Below are positions 1 through 12,704 of a stretch of 64,000 bases of DNA, in pieces; within the stretch, counting starts at the first letter, position 1; every line of letters begins with the position of its first letter. The DNA is from Podaxis mareebaensis. Its lineage: Eukaryota; Basidiomycota; Agaricomycetes; Agaricales; Agaricaceae. A program made the position numbers and the translations under genes. The notes below the pieces were generated by a model, which worked only from the letters and a program-made list of their open reading frames with translations, made no database searches and had not been told where the DNA came from. Where the stretch lies: NCBI GenBank assembly GCA_018524725.1, contig JAEUWP010000135.1:1-64000 (forward strand), written 5' to 3'.

Positions 1-377
1 CTGCAGCTGAATTACTCCCAATAATACCCAAAAACCAATTGAACAAGGTCATGTGGTTCCTTGAGGGCAGAAGCGGTCATTGACAACAACCATCCCTCAC
101 TAAACACATTCCCTATCTCCCGAACATTCCCATTTCTGTACAGACATGAAAGAACTCGCTAACAAAGTGGCAACAGACCCAGACCACAAATTTAACCTAG
201 TGCTCTCTCTAGACGGCCTTGACCCCACTTTGACATTCCATTGACCCCATTGATCTCCCAGCAAGACCTTAAAATAGACAGTCTGAGATGCATTTTGCAA
301 GACAGTTACTTGAATTTATAAATGCAACTGAACTCCAAAACAACGAAAGCTAGGTATAGGATATGTAGATATATTGT

Positions 378-2667
378 TCAAAATGTAGCACTCCCAGCCA
401 TTTTGTGGTACATATGAGATGTAGCTTCAACTTTGCAAACTCCAAACCTTGTAATGTTTACACTAGCATCCTGACTGGGTCCAACTAAATCCTCATCAAT
501 CCATTTTCCAATAATGAGGTGGTCATTGTCTGTTTCAATTCCGAACCTTTCTTCAGCCCTTATCTGCCATGTGTGAATGGGTTCCTTTGGTCCATATAAC
601 CTGTGTATGACCAGCAACACATTTGTGAGTTGTGCAGAAGCCAGTTGGAGGAATGGCACTTTTGATGCAGTGGATACGACTCTGATGAGGATGAAGAGAA
701 TGAAGAGGCTATAGTATGATTTAGTGATTTGCTAGTAAGGAAGTGGAGGGCTATGTACGCATAAAACATCATCAGTCCCAGCATGATCAATAACGGTGCC
801 ATGTCCAGTTGCATCCCAAGAATTGTAATGTCATGACTGGTGCTGATGGGAGCCAAACCAATGTATAAATTTGCTCCCCTGGCAAGTGTTTGTCTCGAGA
901 GTTCAAGCACATATGCGTCTTCATAGCTCGCATTCATCCTTAACCCAATACCATCAACAATGTTCTTAACTGCTATTGTAGCTTCTGGGACCACCAAGAA
1001 GGACTGGTCGGGCAATGGTGGAAGACTTTCGAATTCGAGAGCGGCGACGTATCGCATCAACTCCTCCTGTGTTGGGCATTTGTAGATAGTGGAGAATGTG
1101 GAGTTGATAGCTGAGTAACTGTAAATGACATGGTAGGTCATGAGGGAACAGTAGACCACATTCCAGTATACTCCACTGCCATGGCTGAACCATCCACTAG
1201 AACAGAGGTTTGCCTTTGAAACATCACACAAGGCATATGAGCTTACGTGTTACCTTGGACTATATACAAAGTTGGTCAACCAATCCTGCTCCAAGAAGCC
1301 CAAAAGATGAATCAACTCACATGTATGATATCCCACTGGTGCATCAGGAGTTCCACCATAGGCAAAAGAAGTGATAACAGCGCCTACATTAAAAGGACTA
1401 GTCATGGTTGTCAGCCGGGTTAAAACTGGTGAAAATGGAATGCACTTCAAAGTAATCTGATCTCCCCTGATACCATTGCCATTGTTATCGAGGGCACCCT
1501 GCTTGAAGAGATATGTCTCGTTGAACTTATCAGGACCACGGCACTTAATGTTCAGATAGGCCTCAGGGCCAATGTCGCTCGGGTCAATGCATTGACGAGT
1601 GATGCTATTGAACCAACGTCAGTCACTACTTTTTGACGGCAGGTAGTGGGCAACGTACCTGCAGCATTGAGTCTGGACACCAAAGGTGGGAGCCTTATAG
1701 GTGATGTTCTTTGGCAAGTCTGCAGGTACGATAATTACCATGGAATCATTTGTATACATGACTTGATTAAAATCACTGGAGTTGGATAACATCCTCAAGC
1801 CCTCCATGAGCCAAGGTCCATTTCCTGCACTACCCCCCCACTGCTGCCCACATGATGCTTTGGTGAAATCTTGAACATTTGGATCTGCATTCAAGGCGTC
1901 ACAACAAGTAAAATTATAGTATCGACCCCAGTCAATGTTTCATGGGAGAACGCCAGTAGTTGGGTCTATGAGTGGAGTGTATCTGTGAACTGCAACTGGG
2001 AAACTGCTGGCGTGCAGCCATACGTCTGACATGGTGATAAGATATGTCAACAGGATAAGTGCTGCCAGATATGCAACGGATGACTTGAGGATGGTCGCTG
2101 GAGGCAACATTTTCCGTTTACGTGCATTATGGACATAAACCAATGCGGTGACGAGGGCAACAATGTTTGCATTTCCACAAACAAGGAGTAGGATACTGAA
2201 CCTGACCAGAATGTCAGACGAGTAGTAGTGTTGAAAGATTGAACGTACTGCAGCAGAGATGGAAGCCCATCCCAGGTGACATGCTCAGAGTCTTTCAACC
2301 ACCAACCAGCTAGTTGGTATGAGAACACCTTCATTGTGACGGGGAGGAGAAGAGTGGACACATGTGAGGCGACATGCAAAAGAGTGAGAACTTTTCTGAG
2401 GGCAGCTGTGCTAACCAGCGAGTGCTTCACAACAGAGCAACTGTGGGCAGTGCATAGGTAGGACAGAAATGCAGTAATGAGGCCAAACAGAAGAAAGATG
2501 GTCGCACCCCCCATGAGTACTATCCTTTTGATGACAGATTTGCAAGAAGCTGTCATTGGCTCCAAGGCATTTGGAGCTGCAGCTGGAATTGCATTGATAC
2601 TCTGAGAAGCTGGGACTGTGTCGTGTCCCGAATTATGTTTGTTTTTGTCACCTTCAAGATTGTCCAT
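378..2667 (-). pseudogene. Multi-spanning membrane protein, one in-frame stop
   Basis: The start chosen is the ATG at 2667, followed by a polar N-terminus (MDNLEGDK) and then hydrophobic stretches such as KRIVLMGGATIFLLFGLITA. Reading continues through at least four introns: about 2247-2202, one after GVQTQCC, one after FVYSPR, and one after GLMMFYA. It ends with a membrane segment LFILFILIRVV and a soluble tail that stops at 378. The middle region is rich in Asn-X-Ser/Thr sites and cysteines, suggesting a large extracytoplasmic loop between membrane segments. Function is not recognised; uncharacterised proteins of this general build are common in Agaricomycetes (family knowledge). The odd point is an in-frame TGA at 1940-1942. 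It sits between TGVLP and NIDWGRYYNF, and coding continues in the same frame on both sides. One C-to-T change in CGA would explain it, as would a sequencing error. Confidence 0.55.
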
Positions 2668-2982
2668 GAGTGCCTAGAGGTATTCGAAAGAGAAGCGAAG
2701 AGTCCATTACCTCTAAGCCAATTTCAAGCCCTCGATAGTTGCTTGCAGAATGGGCACCCAGGCACACATCAGGTAAGGTACTTCAGAACTATAGAATGTC
2801 ATTTTGTTACTAAATGCATACATAGGTACACAAGTAGCGTGGTTACTTGCCCAAATATACCTCAATTACTCTAAGCACATCATCAGACCTGTATATCATA
2901 CCTAAATTTACCCTCCATCTCCCCCCTGACATGGCTAAGCGAGCTTTCCTCTTTCCCTTTCAGTTTATGGCATTGTCACATA

Positions 2983-3358
2983 AGACCAATCAGAATTGGT
3001 AGCCACTGCAGAGGGTGCCAAGGGTTTCATATAAGACTTCAAGTCACTACATAACTCGAGATGTCACATGTATTTTATCACAGGAATAGAACCGGTACAT
3101 TAATCGGTAGGGATGACCAACTCAGAGACCTGATCCGAAAACAAAAAGGGATACAGATTTCAATTTGATATTGTCTCGAACAACCTGCATCCCTTATTGT
3201 TTTTGAATTGGGCCTCTGAATCGGTTATCTGCCCCAGTTAATGTATTGATCCTGTTTCTGCAATAAGATATACATGGCATCTCGAGTCATGTAACGACTT
3301 TAAATCCTATATAAAACCTTTGGCACCCTCTACACTGGTTCATGATTCTGATTGGTCT
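2983..3358. repeat. Fold-back element with ~90-bp imperfect inverted repeats
   Basis: The sequence starting AGACCAATCAGAAT at 2983 recurs inverted and ends at 3358. Similarity between the ends continues inward for about 90 bp through GAGGGTGCCAA, TATA-like and ACTCGAGATG blocks, at roughly 2983-3075 against 3265-3358. The centre (about 3080-3260) is unique and holds no reading frame of note. This is the structure of a MITE-like non-autonomous element. I could not define a target-site duplication, so the outer limits may be a few bases off. Confidence 0.55.
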
Positions 3359-6189
3359 CGGGTGCGTGTGGGTGCCATGTGTCTACTGAGATACAAGTCA
3401 CTCTGTCACATGGTGTGGATGAGAATTTACGAGAATTTATGCCATGCTTGTTCCTCACGAGGCATGCCACAATATCGTTTCGAGAGGCCAGCTAGCCATT
3501 TATGGCTGTCACAGGCCCAAGACAATGGAATCGGAGCCTAAACACTAGAACTGTGTAACCAACAGAGTCCTCATTCCTCTGGGTATGGTGACCACAGCGA
3601 ATTAAAACATCCTTTTTTCCTACCACTATCGAGCGCCTGCAGCTCCATTGGTCATCAGGCACCGTGAACTCGTCAATCCTTCCCTGGACTCACCTCAAAC
3701 CCCACCATTGCATCCTCTCAGTGCTCACCGAGAAAATTACAGCCACCCAGAAGCTTCAATGTGCATTTGTATTGAATCAGTTAACATGCTTGCTGCATAG
3801 CAAATCAGTAGCCAAATGTTGGTCGGTCAGAGGCTTCTGTACCCAATTTCAGCACTATACTTTCCAGGTGGTCCATGGCGACTGATTTGTGAGATACAGG
3901 CTCTCTGCACTTCAAACCATTAGTGCCAAGGAACCAGTTTTGAGATCGTTGCCTGGGACAACTGGGCTGGATGAAGCATGGTGAGAACGTTAGACATCTG
4001 TTGGTCAGGTGATTTGTGTCTGGTCTCACAAACATTGATCTCAGCCATCGAAGTCAGGGTTATATCAATACGATGAGTGCATTTCTGTTTTAGGGCCTTG
4101 GTTTTGCATGTGGTTCCGAGGGAACCTTAACATAGCATTGGCATGTTTGACCATTTAGTGNCAGTATGTAAATACCGCGCGAGCACATTATTAAGTTCCG
4201 CGGGGACCAAATCTTTTTTAGGCCAACGGCCCGCCATAGTCGATGGGCTGGTGCCACAACGCGGCTTGATATGTACAGGGATTGACCAACAGTACGAAGG
4301 TATAATCCTATCACATTTCATGTGATAAGGAAACGGAAAGAAGATAAAATGTCACGTACTTTTATTTGGCCCTCGCATCTTCAGTGTACGGCGGAATGTT
4401 CGAATGTTTCGCGCTTGGAAAATTGCGCGCCGAGAAGTTGGGATAGGGAGTACTATCGGAAGTTTAGTGATATTTGTGTACTTGTACTTTACATATGACG
4501 CGTGCGACCAGGGTAGCCTACAGGTATTTCAGCAGGCTAGGCGGTATAAAACGTGGATTCGATGGTAGTTACGTTTGTCTTCATGTAATTCTGGGAGTGC
4601 TGGTACTCGTGACGATCGCTGAAGTGGAACTTCCCATCGTGATGGCTGGATTTGGGGTTTTGAGGATGGTTGAGAGATCGTACATCGAGTCGTGTATATA
4701 ACCAGCTCAGTTGTCAAATGTATAACAAAGACCCTGTGTGCCTGTGACAGGAGAGGTCAGAGAAGGGGCGAATATCCTGGGAAGAAGACAGATACACGAT
4801 CGACGGATACATGATGCTCACGCTCGTTGAATGACCAAACTTGGAGATGCAGGGATACAAAAGTCGTTAGAAGTTTGAAGCGAGGCGAAAAGGGGGAGCA
4901 CAGGTCCTCTCAGTAGTGGTCAAATTACCCGTGCACCAGACAAGCGTATATGCATAGAAGAAAGACGTGGTTCATTCTAACGCACCATAAGGTCGCAGCC
5001 GACACGAGACATAGAGGAATGATATGTGGAAAGATCTAGGCCGATTTTCGTTCTCCAATCCGTAGTGTGAGTGATAGATAGTAGGAGAGGGGAGGGGAGT
5101 TGACGTTTGTGGGCAGCCTGCACCAAGGATGGCTCATCATTTGCGTCTTGGCATCTCTGAGGCGGCAGTGATGGGAACGAGTCCGGGTCAAGCGGGTTGA
5201 AGAGGCCTGACAACAGTCAAATCAGACATAAGAGCACCCTTACAATAAGAGAATACCTTGATACCAGGATCAACATCGAGCCCAGCCATTTGTGGCATTC
5301 AACGAAATACGGGATCAAAGACTTGGTCCTTTAGGGTGCATGGGGAGGTGTACTTGTCGCGTGTTCGGTGAGAGGTAAGACGAAAGTAAACGAGTAGACG
5401 GATGAACACTGACGTGATCAACGGCAATATGTCTGTTGCCCCTCGTCGCAACCATCCGTTCAAAGCGACAATAATTGCCAATCTAAAAAGGGGGGGTTAC
5501 GAATATGCGACTAAAGTATCAGCACTGCGCGTTCTCACCTCGTGATGCTGTTTATAAATGCTCCCACTAACTTAGCTGTGAGTCAAGGGCGTTATTGGTG
5601 TGACGGTTAACGCTAGCAGTCGTGACAAACAGTGAAGGAACTTTACTAGGAAGTGTTCTGTAATCGGGGGCCTATCTCGAATACTTGTTGTATTGTAACA
5701 GACAACTCTTAGATACGGACAACATTCAGACTCAGTCTCTTGCATTAGTTGAAATAGGAAATCCAAAAGCGTCACCAACACCTGCCGTTTCCTACTACGA
5801 TTTAAGCGTTTTGATGCGACTTTACAAAATGACGGAGATAACACAGGGCACGTGCACGAATCATCCAGATGTTGCAAGCCAGTGATTGCGCTATCCAACA
5901 ACAAACGTCCTTTTTCATGACAACATTCTCCTTGTCCTGTCATGTCTCGCTCTTCGCGTTCTAGATAGATATTCTTCAAACGAACCCCAGTGTCCCTTGC
6001 AGTAGGGAGAATTTGCGCACGTTATCTCATGCCCGAATTCAATCCGCTGCCGCTGCTATAGACTAATGTCAATGTTTAAAGAAGAATATACAGGCAAAAC
6101 ATCTGCATGGTTGTCATGCACACAGGTTTGCAAAGCCAAAGCTTATTAGAAGGAGAAAGGGACGGAATATAGAGAGAACATGAATGAAA
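3359..6189. other. No supportable gene
   Basis: Only short open frames are present and none shows a recognisable domain or a consistent splice structure. The single ambiguous base N is at 4161. A minus-strand stretch at 5299-5481 has hydrophobic residues but no visible partner exons. Confidence 0.5.
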
Positions 6190-7252
6190 CTACGGCTTCT
6201 TGTCATTCAGCGCAAGGGATTGCAGAGTCAAGGTCACAAGTAATACACTCGTGACTGCCGCTGAGATGAAACTAATAATTATCACGCGAAAGAAGTATAC
6301 GCGGATGGAAGGGCAAATGCTAGGAGTCGAGTCTAGAGAAACACCCAGCCAGGTGGAGAGCACGATTGAGAGAACGCTTGCTCCAACAGTGCTACCGAGG
6401 CTAATGTGAGACAACATTATTGTTGGAAACCGACCATAAATCACCTCGAAAACCAGGTTGTAGGAAGAGAGAAGAATACCCAAAACAGCACTGAGTCGAA
6501 GGAGAACCAGTCGTTGCAGGAAACCTTAACCGGTCATGCTTTAGTGGACAACTCATTGTCGAGTAATAGAACGACTACCTTAAGCCACCTCTCGATTGTG
6601 GCTTGCTGCCGAAATGTTTCACTATACTCTCGGTAGACCGTAGTAAAGACCAGATTCATCATCCCACCTAACAGAGCAATGACGGCGAAGATGTGCGCCC
6701 AGGAGCATTTTTCTGTTGCAGGAAGTACCAATGTTCGGACTGTGGTCCTGGGTGGGGATTTCCCGGTTAACGTCATCCCACTGCGACACTATCAGCAGAC
6801 TTACGGAAGTACAATGATAGAAAGGGCATGGTAAATCCTCCACTGTCGCTGCAGCTGTTCAATGATTGTTCTCCACATTGCATCAGCTTCTACTCCTCGA
6901 CCATTCTTCGATTTTGTATTGTGACAATGCTCATGGCCATCTGTCTGTCGTTTGCTCTCATTTGGTGTGTGACTCTGCCGGTGGTAACAGTAACACCAGC
7001 ATGGTAGTCCAAAGGAGAGCACAGATGTTGCGCAGATGAGAATAAACAATATGAAGCACAGAGGCAGCTTCCTGCGACTGGGTAGGTATAAATCAAATAA
7101 GGCAGAGATTGTGCCACCCACAAGGTAATAGTTCCGTAGTCTTGCTTATGAGCCCTCGAAGACTGATTAGCCGAATTACTCTTGGGTACCCGAAGTTGAT
7201 TGCCATGCTCAACATCCAGACAAATATGACTGCCGCTCGAATTAATCGACAT
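6190..7252 (-). CDS. Possible small membrane protein, uncharacterised
   Basis: Three minus-strand open frames follow one another and each carries hydrophobic helices: LPLCFILFILICATSVLSF near 7070-7000, HIFAVIALLGGMMNLVFTTVYREYS near 6700-6610, and IMLSHISLGSTVGASVLSIV then RVYFFRVIIISFISAAVTSV near 6420-6250. They can be joined by short introns. One candidate donor is GTGGGT at 7121 with an acceptor CAG near 7078, which is short at 44 bp. The combination suggests a four- to five-helix membrane protein starting at an ATG at 7252. I do not recognise a family. The exon joins are inferred, and the locus could be a decayed gene. Confidence 0.3.
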
Positions 7253-7452
7253 GTCAGTTTGATGTCGAGTAGGGGGCTCTGATAGGCGATTTGATGAAAT
7301 GAGACAAAGCGCGTTGTTTAGAAGAGATAGGAGAAGTGGGTCGCTGAAGTGCTGGAGGTATGGACGACCAGGCCAGGTTTTATGGGGCGTTTTTAGATCT
7401 TAATGTAGATGATCTAATAATGGAAACTGTAAGAGCATAGGTACAGTATCAC

Positions 7453-7671
7453 ATCACCCAGATCAAAAGAAACCTGTCATCATGCCATATACGGTAACAC
7501 CTTCTCTATAAAGTGCTCAGGGTTTGATATGGACACAAAGCCTTTAAGAGCAGAAGTATTGCGAAGCGTTCAAAGAACTGTCAGGATGTGCCAAGGACTC
7601 ATCACCCAGATCAAAATAAACCTGCCATCATGCTATATACGGCAACACCTTCTCTATAAAGTGCTCAGGGT
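7453..7671. repeat. Two ~71-bp direct repeats (148-bp period)
   Basis: A 71-bp block beginning ATCACCCAGATCAAAA occurs at 7453-7523 and again at 7601-7671 with only a few substitutions. Each copy contains CTCTATAAAGTGCTCAGGGT. This looks like a local tandem duplication with a 148-bp period. No gene is visible in 7253-8138, so it may be a duplicated promoter-like segment. A TATA-like TTATATAAATAG lies near 7904-7915. Confidence 0.6.
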
Positions 7672-8138
7672 CTGTTGGAGACAAAGGTGACCATATAACA
7701 TACCGCCTTGGGGGTATAGCGCATAATCACGGACGAATTCATGCCTTGAGGGTTCGCCGCGATTCACAGAGTTCTCAGTGAACAATTTGCAATTTCCTGC
7801 GCAGTAGAGAGACGATAGAACGAGAACTGCCTATGTGAACGTGCTTGAAATGCCTATGACAACTTGAGTGGCTAGTCAGTGCAGTGGAAACTTTGCTCGA
7901 TAGTTATATAAATAGGGGAGCGTTGATTGGACACTGAGAGCATCTTAGGCTATTCTCGTCATTGTTGCTGCGGCGGGGCAATCAAATACTCGCATCCTCG
8001 GGCGATTCGCGGTTGGACAAAGTGGTTGATGTTGGAAGAGATGGGACGACAAGGCGCAACTTGGTCAAATATACATATATTCTTGGGAAGAGCCGAAGAA
8101 GCGCAAGTGGTGTAAATTTTCAAAAAGGGAACTGCATT

Positions 8139-10084
8139 TCACAGCTTCCGTCGTTTCCTCTTGCGTGTATTAGGGTGCTCTTGAACACTGCCTGCGTCCC
8201 GGCTCCGCTTCTGATCTCCACCATGCAACCTGTCATCTCCAGCAGTCACGAGCTGCATCGCCCTCTCCACAGCCCCCTTTCTCACTTTCATTGGCACCTT
8301 CTCCCAGTAAATTTCCTCCGGTCGCCCAGTTACGGGATCCACCACAATCGGCTCAAAGCCCCGAGGGATAGACGCTGCCCCCGAAGAGGCATCAATCCCA
8401 GTTTCGTCCATCCCAGATACCTGTACTATTCGGCGTCCACTGCGACTGAAATAATCCACGAGGGCCGTGGTGTGCAACGGAGTTGCCAGCCGAAGGTAAC
8501 ACTGCCAGAAAATATATATGAGCGGTCTTTAAGTGATAGACACAAAAGCTTTGGGCATACGGTGTCCATTCCTTTATTGAAGTCAACGTAATCCAAGCCT
8601 TCAACGATGTTCCCTTGAGGTTGTTCAACTTCTTGGCAAAATGCTTGAGAGAAGAACTGGCGGAGAGTGGTTTTCGTAGTTTCTGGATGGACATGTTTGA
8701 CAAAGACGAGGCAATTCGGGGGATAGGGCGAAGAAGGCGTGATGGTAATTGATGAACCTTCAGTCGGGGGCAGATGCTCGGGTTGTGGACGCAGCGTGGT
8801 TGTGTCCGTAACCTGGGGCGCCTTTGGCATTACCGGTTGTGTTGGGACCCCAACACTCTTTCGTGAATCTTGGTAAGTGTTGATCTGCTCCACCAGTTGT
8901 TGTCGATAGGCCAAATATTCAGCCTTTAGTTGAAGCCATCGTTCCTTCGTTACCACTCTGAAGTTGTGCTGGTGCGCAGTCCGTACAGCTTCAAGAACCG
9001 AATCCAGTTCTTGTCCGTCATCCGTTTTCTGTGTTGTTGGTTCGGTGGTAGGTTGTGAATTGGGAAACCAAGGCCAAGAGTTGGCGAGGTACTTGCAATC
9101 GGTGGCGTGTGCGAAGGTGACCAGGGCAAATCCTTTACATGAGGGCCGCGCATCTGGTTTGTCACTGTGGTGAGGCGGAAACGATACGCCTTGGATCCGC
9201 GTAAGGGGATCCACAGGAAACGTTGACGACGAAGAAATAGGTGGAGCGCTACGAAGCAGACCGTTCAGGAACCGTATGATTCCAGCATAAGAGCGATATC
9301 CAGGGGGAAGGTTTTCCTAGCCCGATGTTATTTGAGGTGAAGTTTGCCAGCAATAACGATGACATACCACATACAACGTACAAGCGTCCCAATCAGACTT
9401 CCCCCTCATGACCAGTCCCATTCTTTTCCGCCCGATTTCATATCCTCCACCAACTTCTTTTTGCTTGCCAAAACGCGGTACGGTTTGATCAAGATGCAGA
9501 AGTAAGCGAACATCGAACAGGTGGCTGGCCTGAGCTCGTATCGCTTTGACCAAAGTTGTCTGGGCGCTGCTTTGCGTCGTACAAGACACTTTTCCAGGCC
9601 TATCTTCGAACAAGCTTGCAAGAGCAGCGGAATGTTCGAGAACTTGCGCCAATGATATATCTAAAGCTTCTAGTCAGTATTCAATGCTGAGTTAACGATA
9701 AACACAGTAATGCTCACAGCGCGTGCTACTTTTTGGGTCGGGTTGTGCACCAACGCCAAGATTTTGCCTCAAGTCAGCATCAATCCATAGCGCATAGTCC
9801 GAAAGCGATAATGCCACGAGGTTGGCACAGTCCTCATCGTCGTATTTAGAGGGCGGGTCGGGTGTCACGTCTGACGGCTTGGGTGTTGCTGGAGACATTG
9901 AGGACGACAGAGCTTGGGACGATCGATAAGCGGTGCCATTAGATGTTTGCGGCTTTGTGGCATTCAAGCCTTTGGCTAGCTTTCGGGGAACGAAGGAAAG
10001 AGACGAGGACATGCAACTGGTATGGATCCGAGCATCAACGAGTTCATTTGGTACCCCATTCGCACGATCCCGGCGTGATGTCAT
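8139..10084 (-). CDS. LARP7/Pof8-like RNA-binding protein (La-like module, RRM, xRRM)
   Basis: Four exons (10084-9718, 9660-9368, 9316-8561, 8501-8139) join without breaking frame to give 592 residues. All introns are GT..AG and 51-59 bp. Residues ~80-200 look like a divergent La motif (SLSDYALWIDADLRQN, then LVKAIRAQASHLFDVRL). Joining exons 2 and 3 creates TLYVENLPPGYRSYAGIIRF, a clear RRM1 strand-helix signature. Residues ~421-555 (NCLVFVKHV, GLDYVDFNKGMDT, CYLRLATP, EEIYWEKVP) match the xRRM of LARP7-type proteins. The C-terminus is basic (TRKRKRRKL). LARP7 family members bind and stabilise 7SK RNA in animals and telomerase RNA in ciliates and fission yeast. A telomerase-RNA role here is inference. 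The start lies about 50 bp downstream of the stop of the neighbouring permease on the same strand. Confidence 0.8.
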
Positions 10085-10134
10085 CTTTCAAATATACAGC
10101 TCTCAGACTCAAGTAATTACCATCACAAAACAAA

Positions 10135-12465
10135 CTAATATTCTCGAGCAACCCCGAGCTTCTTCTTCGACTTCTCATCTGACTGCCGCTCAACATCCTC
10201 AATTTCCTCAATTATCTCCGAGTCGCGATCATCGGATTGCCGATCTGTGGGCGGTTCTCGAGGAAGGAATAGATTGAGCACGGCTGCGATAATACCAGCA
10301 GATAGGACTAAAAAGTTGTGCCGGAATAAGTCCAAGAATCATCATTCTAAAAATGCAGACTTACATGGTGTGCTCAGCAAAATCGTAATCGAGTCAAACA
10401 AACCCCTCAACCCCTTATTCGGATTGTCCACCCTCTCGAATAGGTGTGTGAAGATATCAGGCTTCAACAGATTCCCAAACCCGAATGCCAGGGCAGCAGC
10501 GAGGACGAACCGATCCCTCCTCGTAAACCTGATATGCGCCAACACACGTATACCCGACGTTGCGACGCTCGCAAACAAGAACGTCGTAACGCCTCCTAGA
10601 ACGGGCGCAGGAATCGCCAACAACACACCAGATATTTTCCCGAGGACACCGAACAGAATCAAAAACGCACAACACCATCTCCCAGCGCTCCTATTCGCAC
10701 ACCGCGTAATTGCAATCACGCCGTTGTTCTGCGCGAATGTCGAAAGCGGGGTAACCGTAAACAATGCCGACACGAACCCCGAAACCCCGTCACCCAAAAC
10801 GCCGCCTTGGATCCTTGAGTCAAAGATATCGCCGGTGACGGGTTGTCGCGAGACTTCAGCAGACGCAGTGATATCACCAATTGCCTCCATAGCCAACGAA
10901 ACGTATACTGCGAGCATGGGAAGAATGGCGGGTGGATAGACGCTGAGTTTAAAGCGATGCACCCAAAGGAATGTTATCGCGGGGGCAGACCCTATCGTGT
11001 CGCCGCTGAAGTAGCCTGTGGCGCCTGCGACAATGCAACCAACAATAAGACCGATTATTACGGAGATGTTTTTCATGAAGGGTGAGCCGAAAACTTCGGT
11101 AAGGATAATAGAGACGAATGAGAGGAAGCCGAGACCGATGAATTCTGCCGAACCCCATCTGGGAAGTGGCCGTCAGAATCTAAAGTGGGAGGGACGAAAG
11201 GGAACGATACGTACGGAAGAGCTCGGGGAGCATTGACATTAGGACAGAGGGCAAAGAAACCAGTCGCGGGCCTTTGTTGGCAGTTATTCGAACCTCCCCC
11301 CCAATTGGCGATGCCAGATTCGCCTATAAGTGAGGCCCCGATCATGAGAATAACAGTACCAGTTACGATGGGAGGAAAGACCCTCTTGAGTACACGAGGG
11401 GAGCAGAAGGACATGAATACTTCGAGGAAGGAGCATATGAGCGAAGTCCCTGCATGATACCATCAGGGTGGCGCTTGCATGATCATATGCGCTCAATACT
11501 CACCTAGAACTTTGCCATATGCGCCCGGGCAAGGTCCTCGAACAACTATACCGTCGACCGTAGATGATGGACATGTTCCATCATTGTACATAGCGTTGAA
11601 GATCTTCGGTCGTCGTCAGTTGCCAACACCAAGACATCGAAAGCGAGATATTACAGCATTTGCAGTAGAAAGTGTAGCAAAGCTTGTCCCGACTACTGTG
11701 ATTAACCCAGTACCAAGATAGTAGTTCTTGAACAAGTGGATCCGTGACATCTGCACGAGACTCAAGATACCTGTATCACACCACAACCTTGATCAGTCAC
11801 CGGGATGCGAGTGGAAGTATCAGAATTACAGTAATAGCCCGTAGGGGCTTCAACTGTCTAGTGAGAGCAAGAATTCGCGGTAGCAGCAGAACTCGGCACC
11901 CTCAGGCAGTCCATTCATGGTGCCAATCCATTCGCATACAAAGGTCGCAAAAGAAGTCGCGACTTTGACAAAATATAACTCACCACAACCTATCAGTGAA
12001 GCTGAAATCATATATGCCGACATATCAGCCGGCAAACTCAGTGATGAAGCCAGAATAATCGGCGGCGTGATGAGACCTGCGAGCATTGCAAGAGCGTGTT
12101 GGAGTCCTGATGGAATAGCAAGTACGAGTGGGAGTTCGTCGTCGAGTGCATAGAAGGGAGGGTCGCAGTTTGCTTTCTTATTCGTAAATGGGAAGGTGGG
12201 AGTGCATAACCTATGATATGTCGAGGGGTTCGTTAGGTCAGACCAGAGCTCAGTGAGTGTAGAAGGTGAGGAAAGAGCGGTGCTAGTGGGATCGGGTGAC
12301 AGGGACATACCAGGCGTAGTTGTAATCACCAAGCCATCCTTCTCTCGTCGTCACCTTGTGCTTCGCTAGCTCGTAAGCCTTGCGAAATCGCCCTGCCGAA
12401 GAAGTTGGTTTCGTCGAAGGTGGCTCCCTACGTGAAGGTTGTTTCGTGATAGACGACGCAGACAT
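10135..12465 (-). CDS. NCS2-family xanthine/uric acid permease (UapA/UapC type)
   Basis: This is a plasma-membrane purine:H+ symporter. The start at 12465 gives a polar N-terminus ending GWLGDYNYAW. The first transmembrane region contains PSGLQHALAMLAG, whose Gln-His pair is a family hallmark. Later exons carry SLIGCG / ILSLVQMSR and the diagnostic signature QNNGVIAITRCANRSAG. That signature matches the Q-N-x-G-x4-T-R motif of the xanthine/uric-acid branch. Further motifs are [14 protein letters not shown] and [18 protein letters not shown]. The acidic, charged C-terminal tail (DDRDSEIIEEIEDVE) ends at 10135. There are several short introns, plus an unusually long one of roughly 230 bp between SLIGCG and ILSLVQ. 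A 171-bp stretch of this gene (10450-10620) is copied at 14261-14431. Family assignment is firm; purine versus related substrate is inferred from the signature. Confidence 0.9.
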
Positions 12466-12704
12466 CCTCCCGAGACGTAACGAGTCAAAAAGGGCTCAGA
12501 AAAATTACAACTCGAGGAAGAGAGGACAGTTGGTGCCTCCACCAAACTTTGCAGATAAACCGCACCCGAAAAGGGGGAGAAATGCAAGCTGACACGTTGG
12601 AGAGATAAGAAGCTTGATATTTAAAACCGTGGATCATCTGCTATTTCCACGCTATACAGACCGTCATCCCCACTGGGTAAGAGCTCCGAGCCGCCTCCCA
12701 CTGG

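Noticed and set aside
8392..8703. Separate minus-strand gene inside the LARP7-like locus
   Set aside because: Shadow frame covering an intron and the opposite phase of the xRRM exons.
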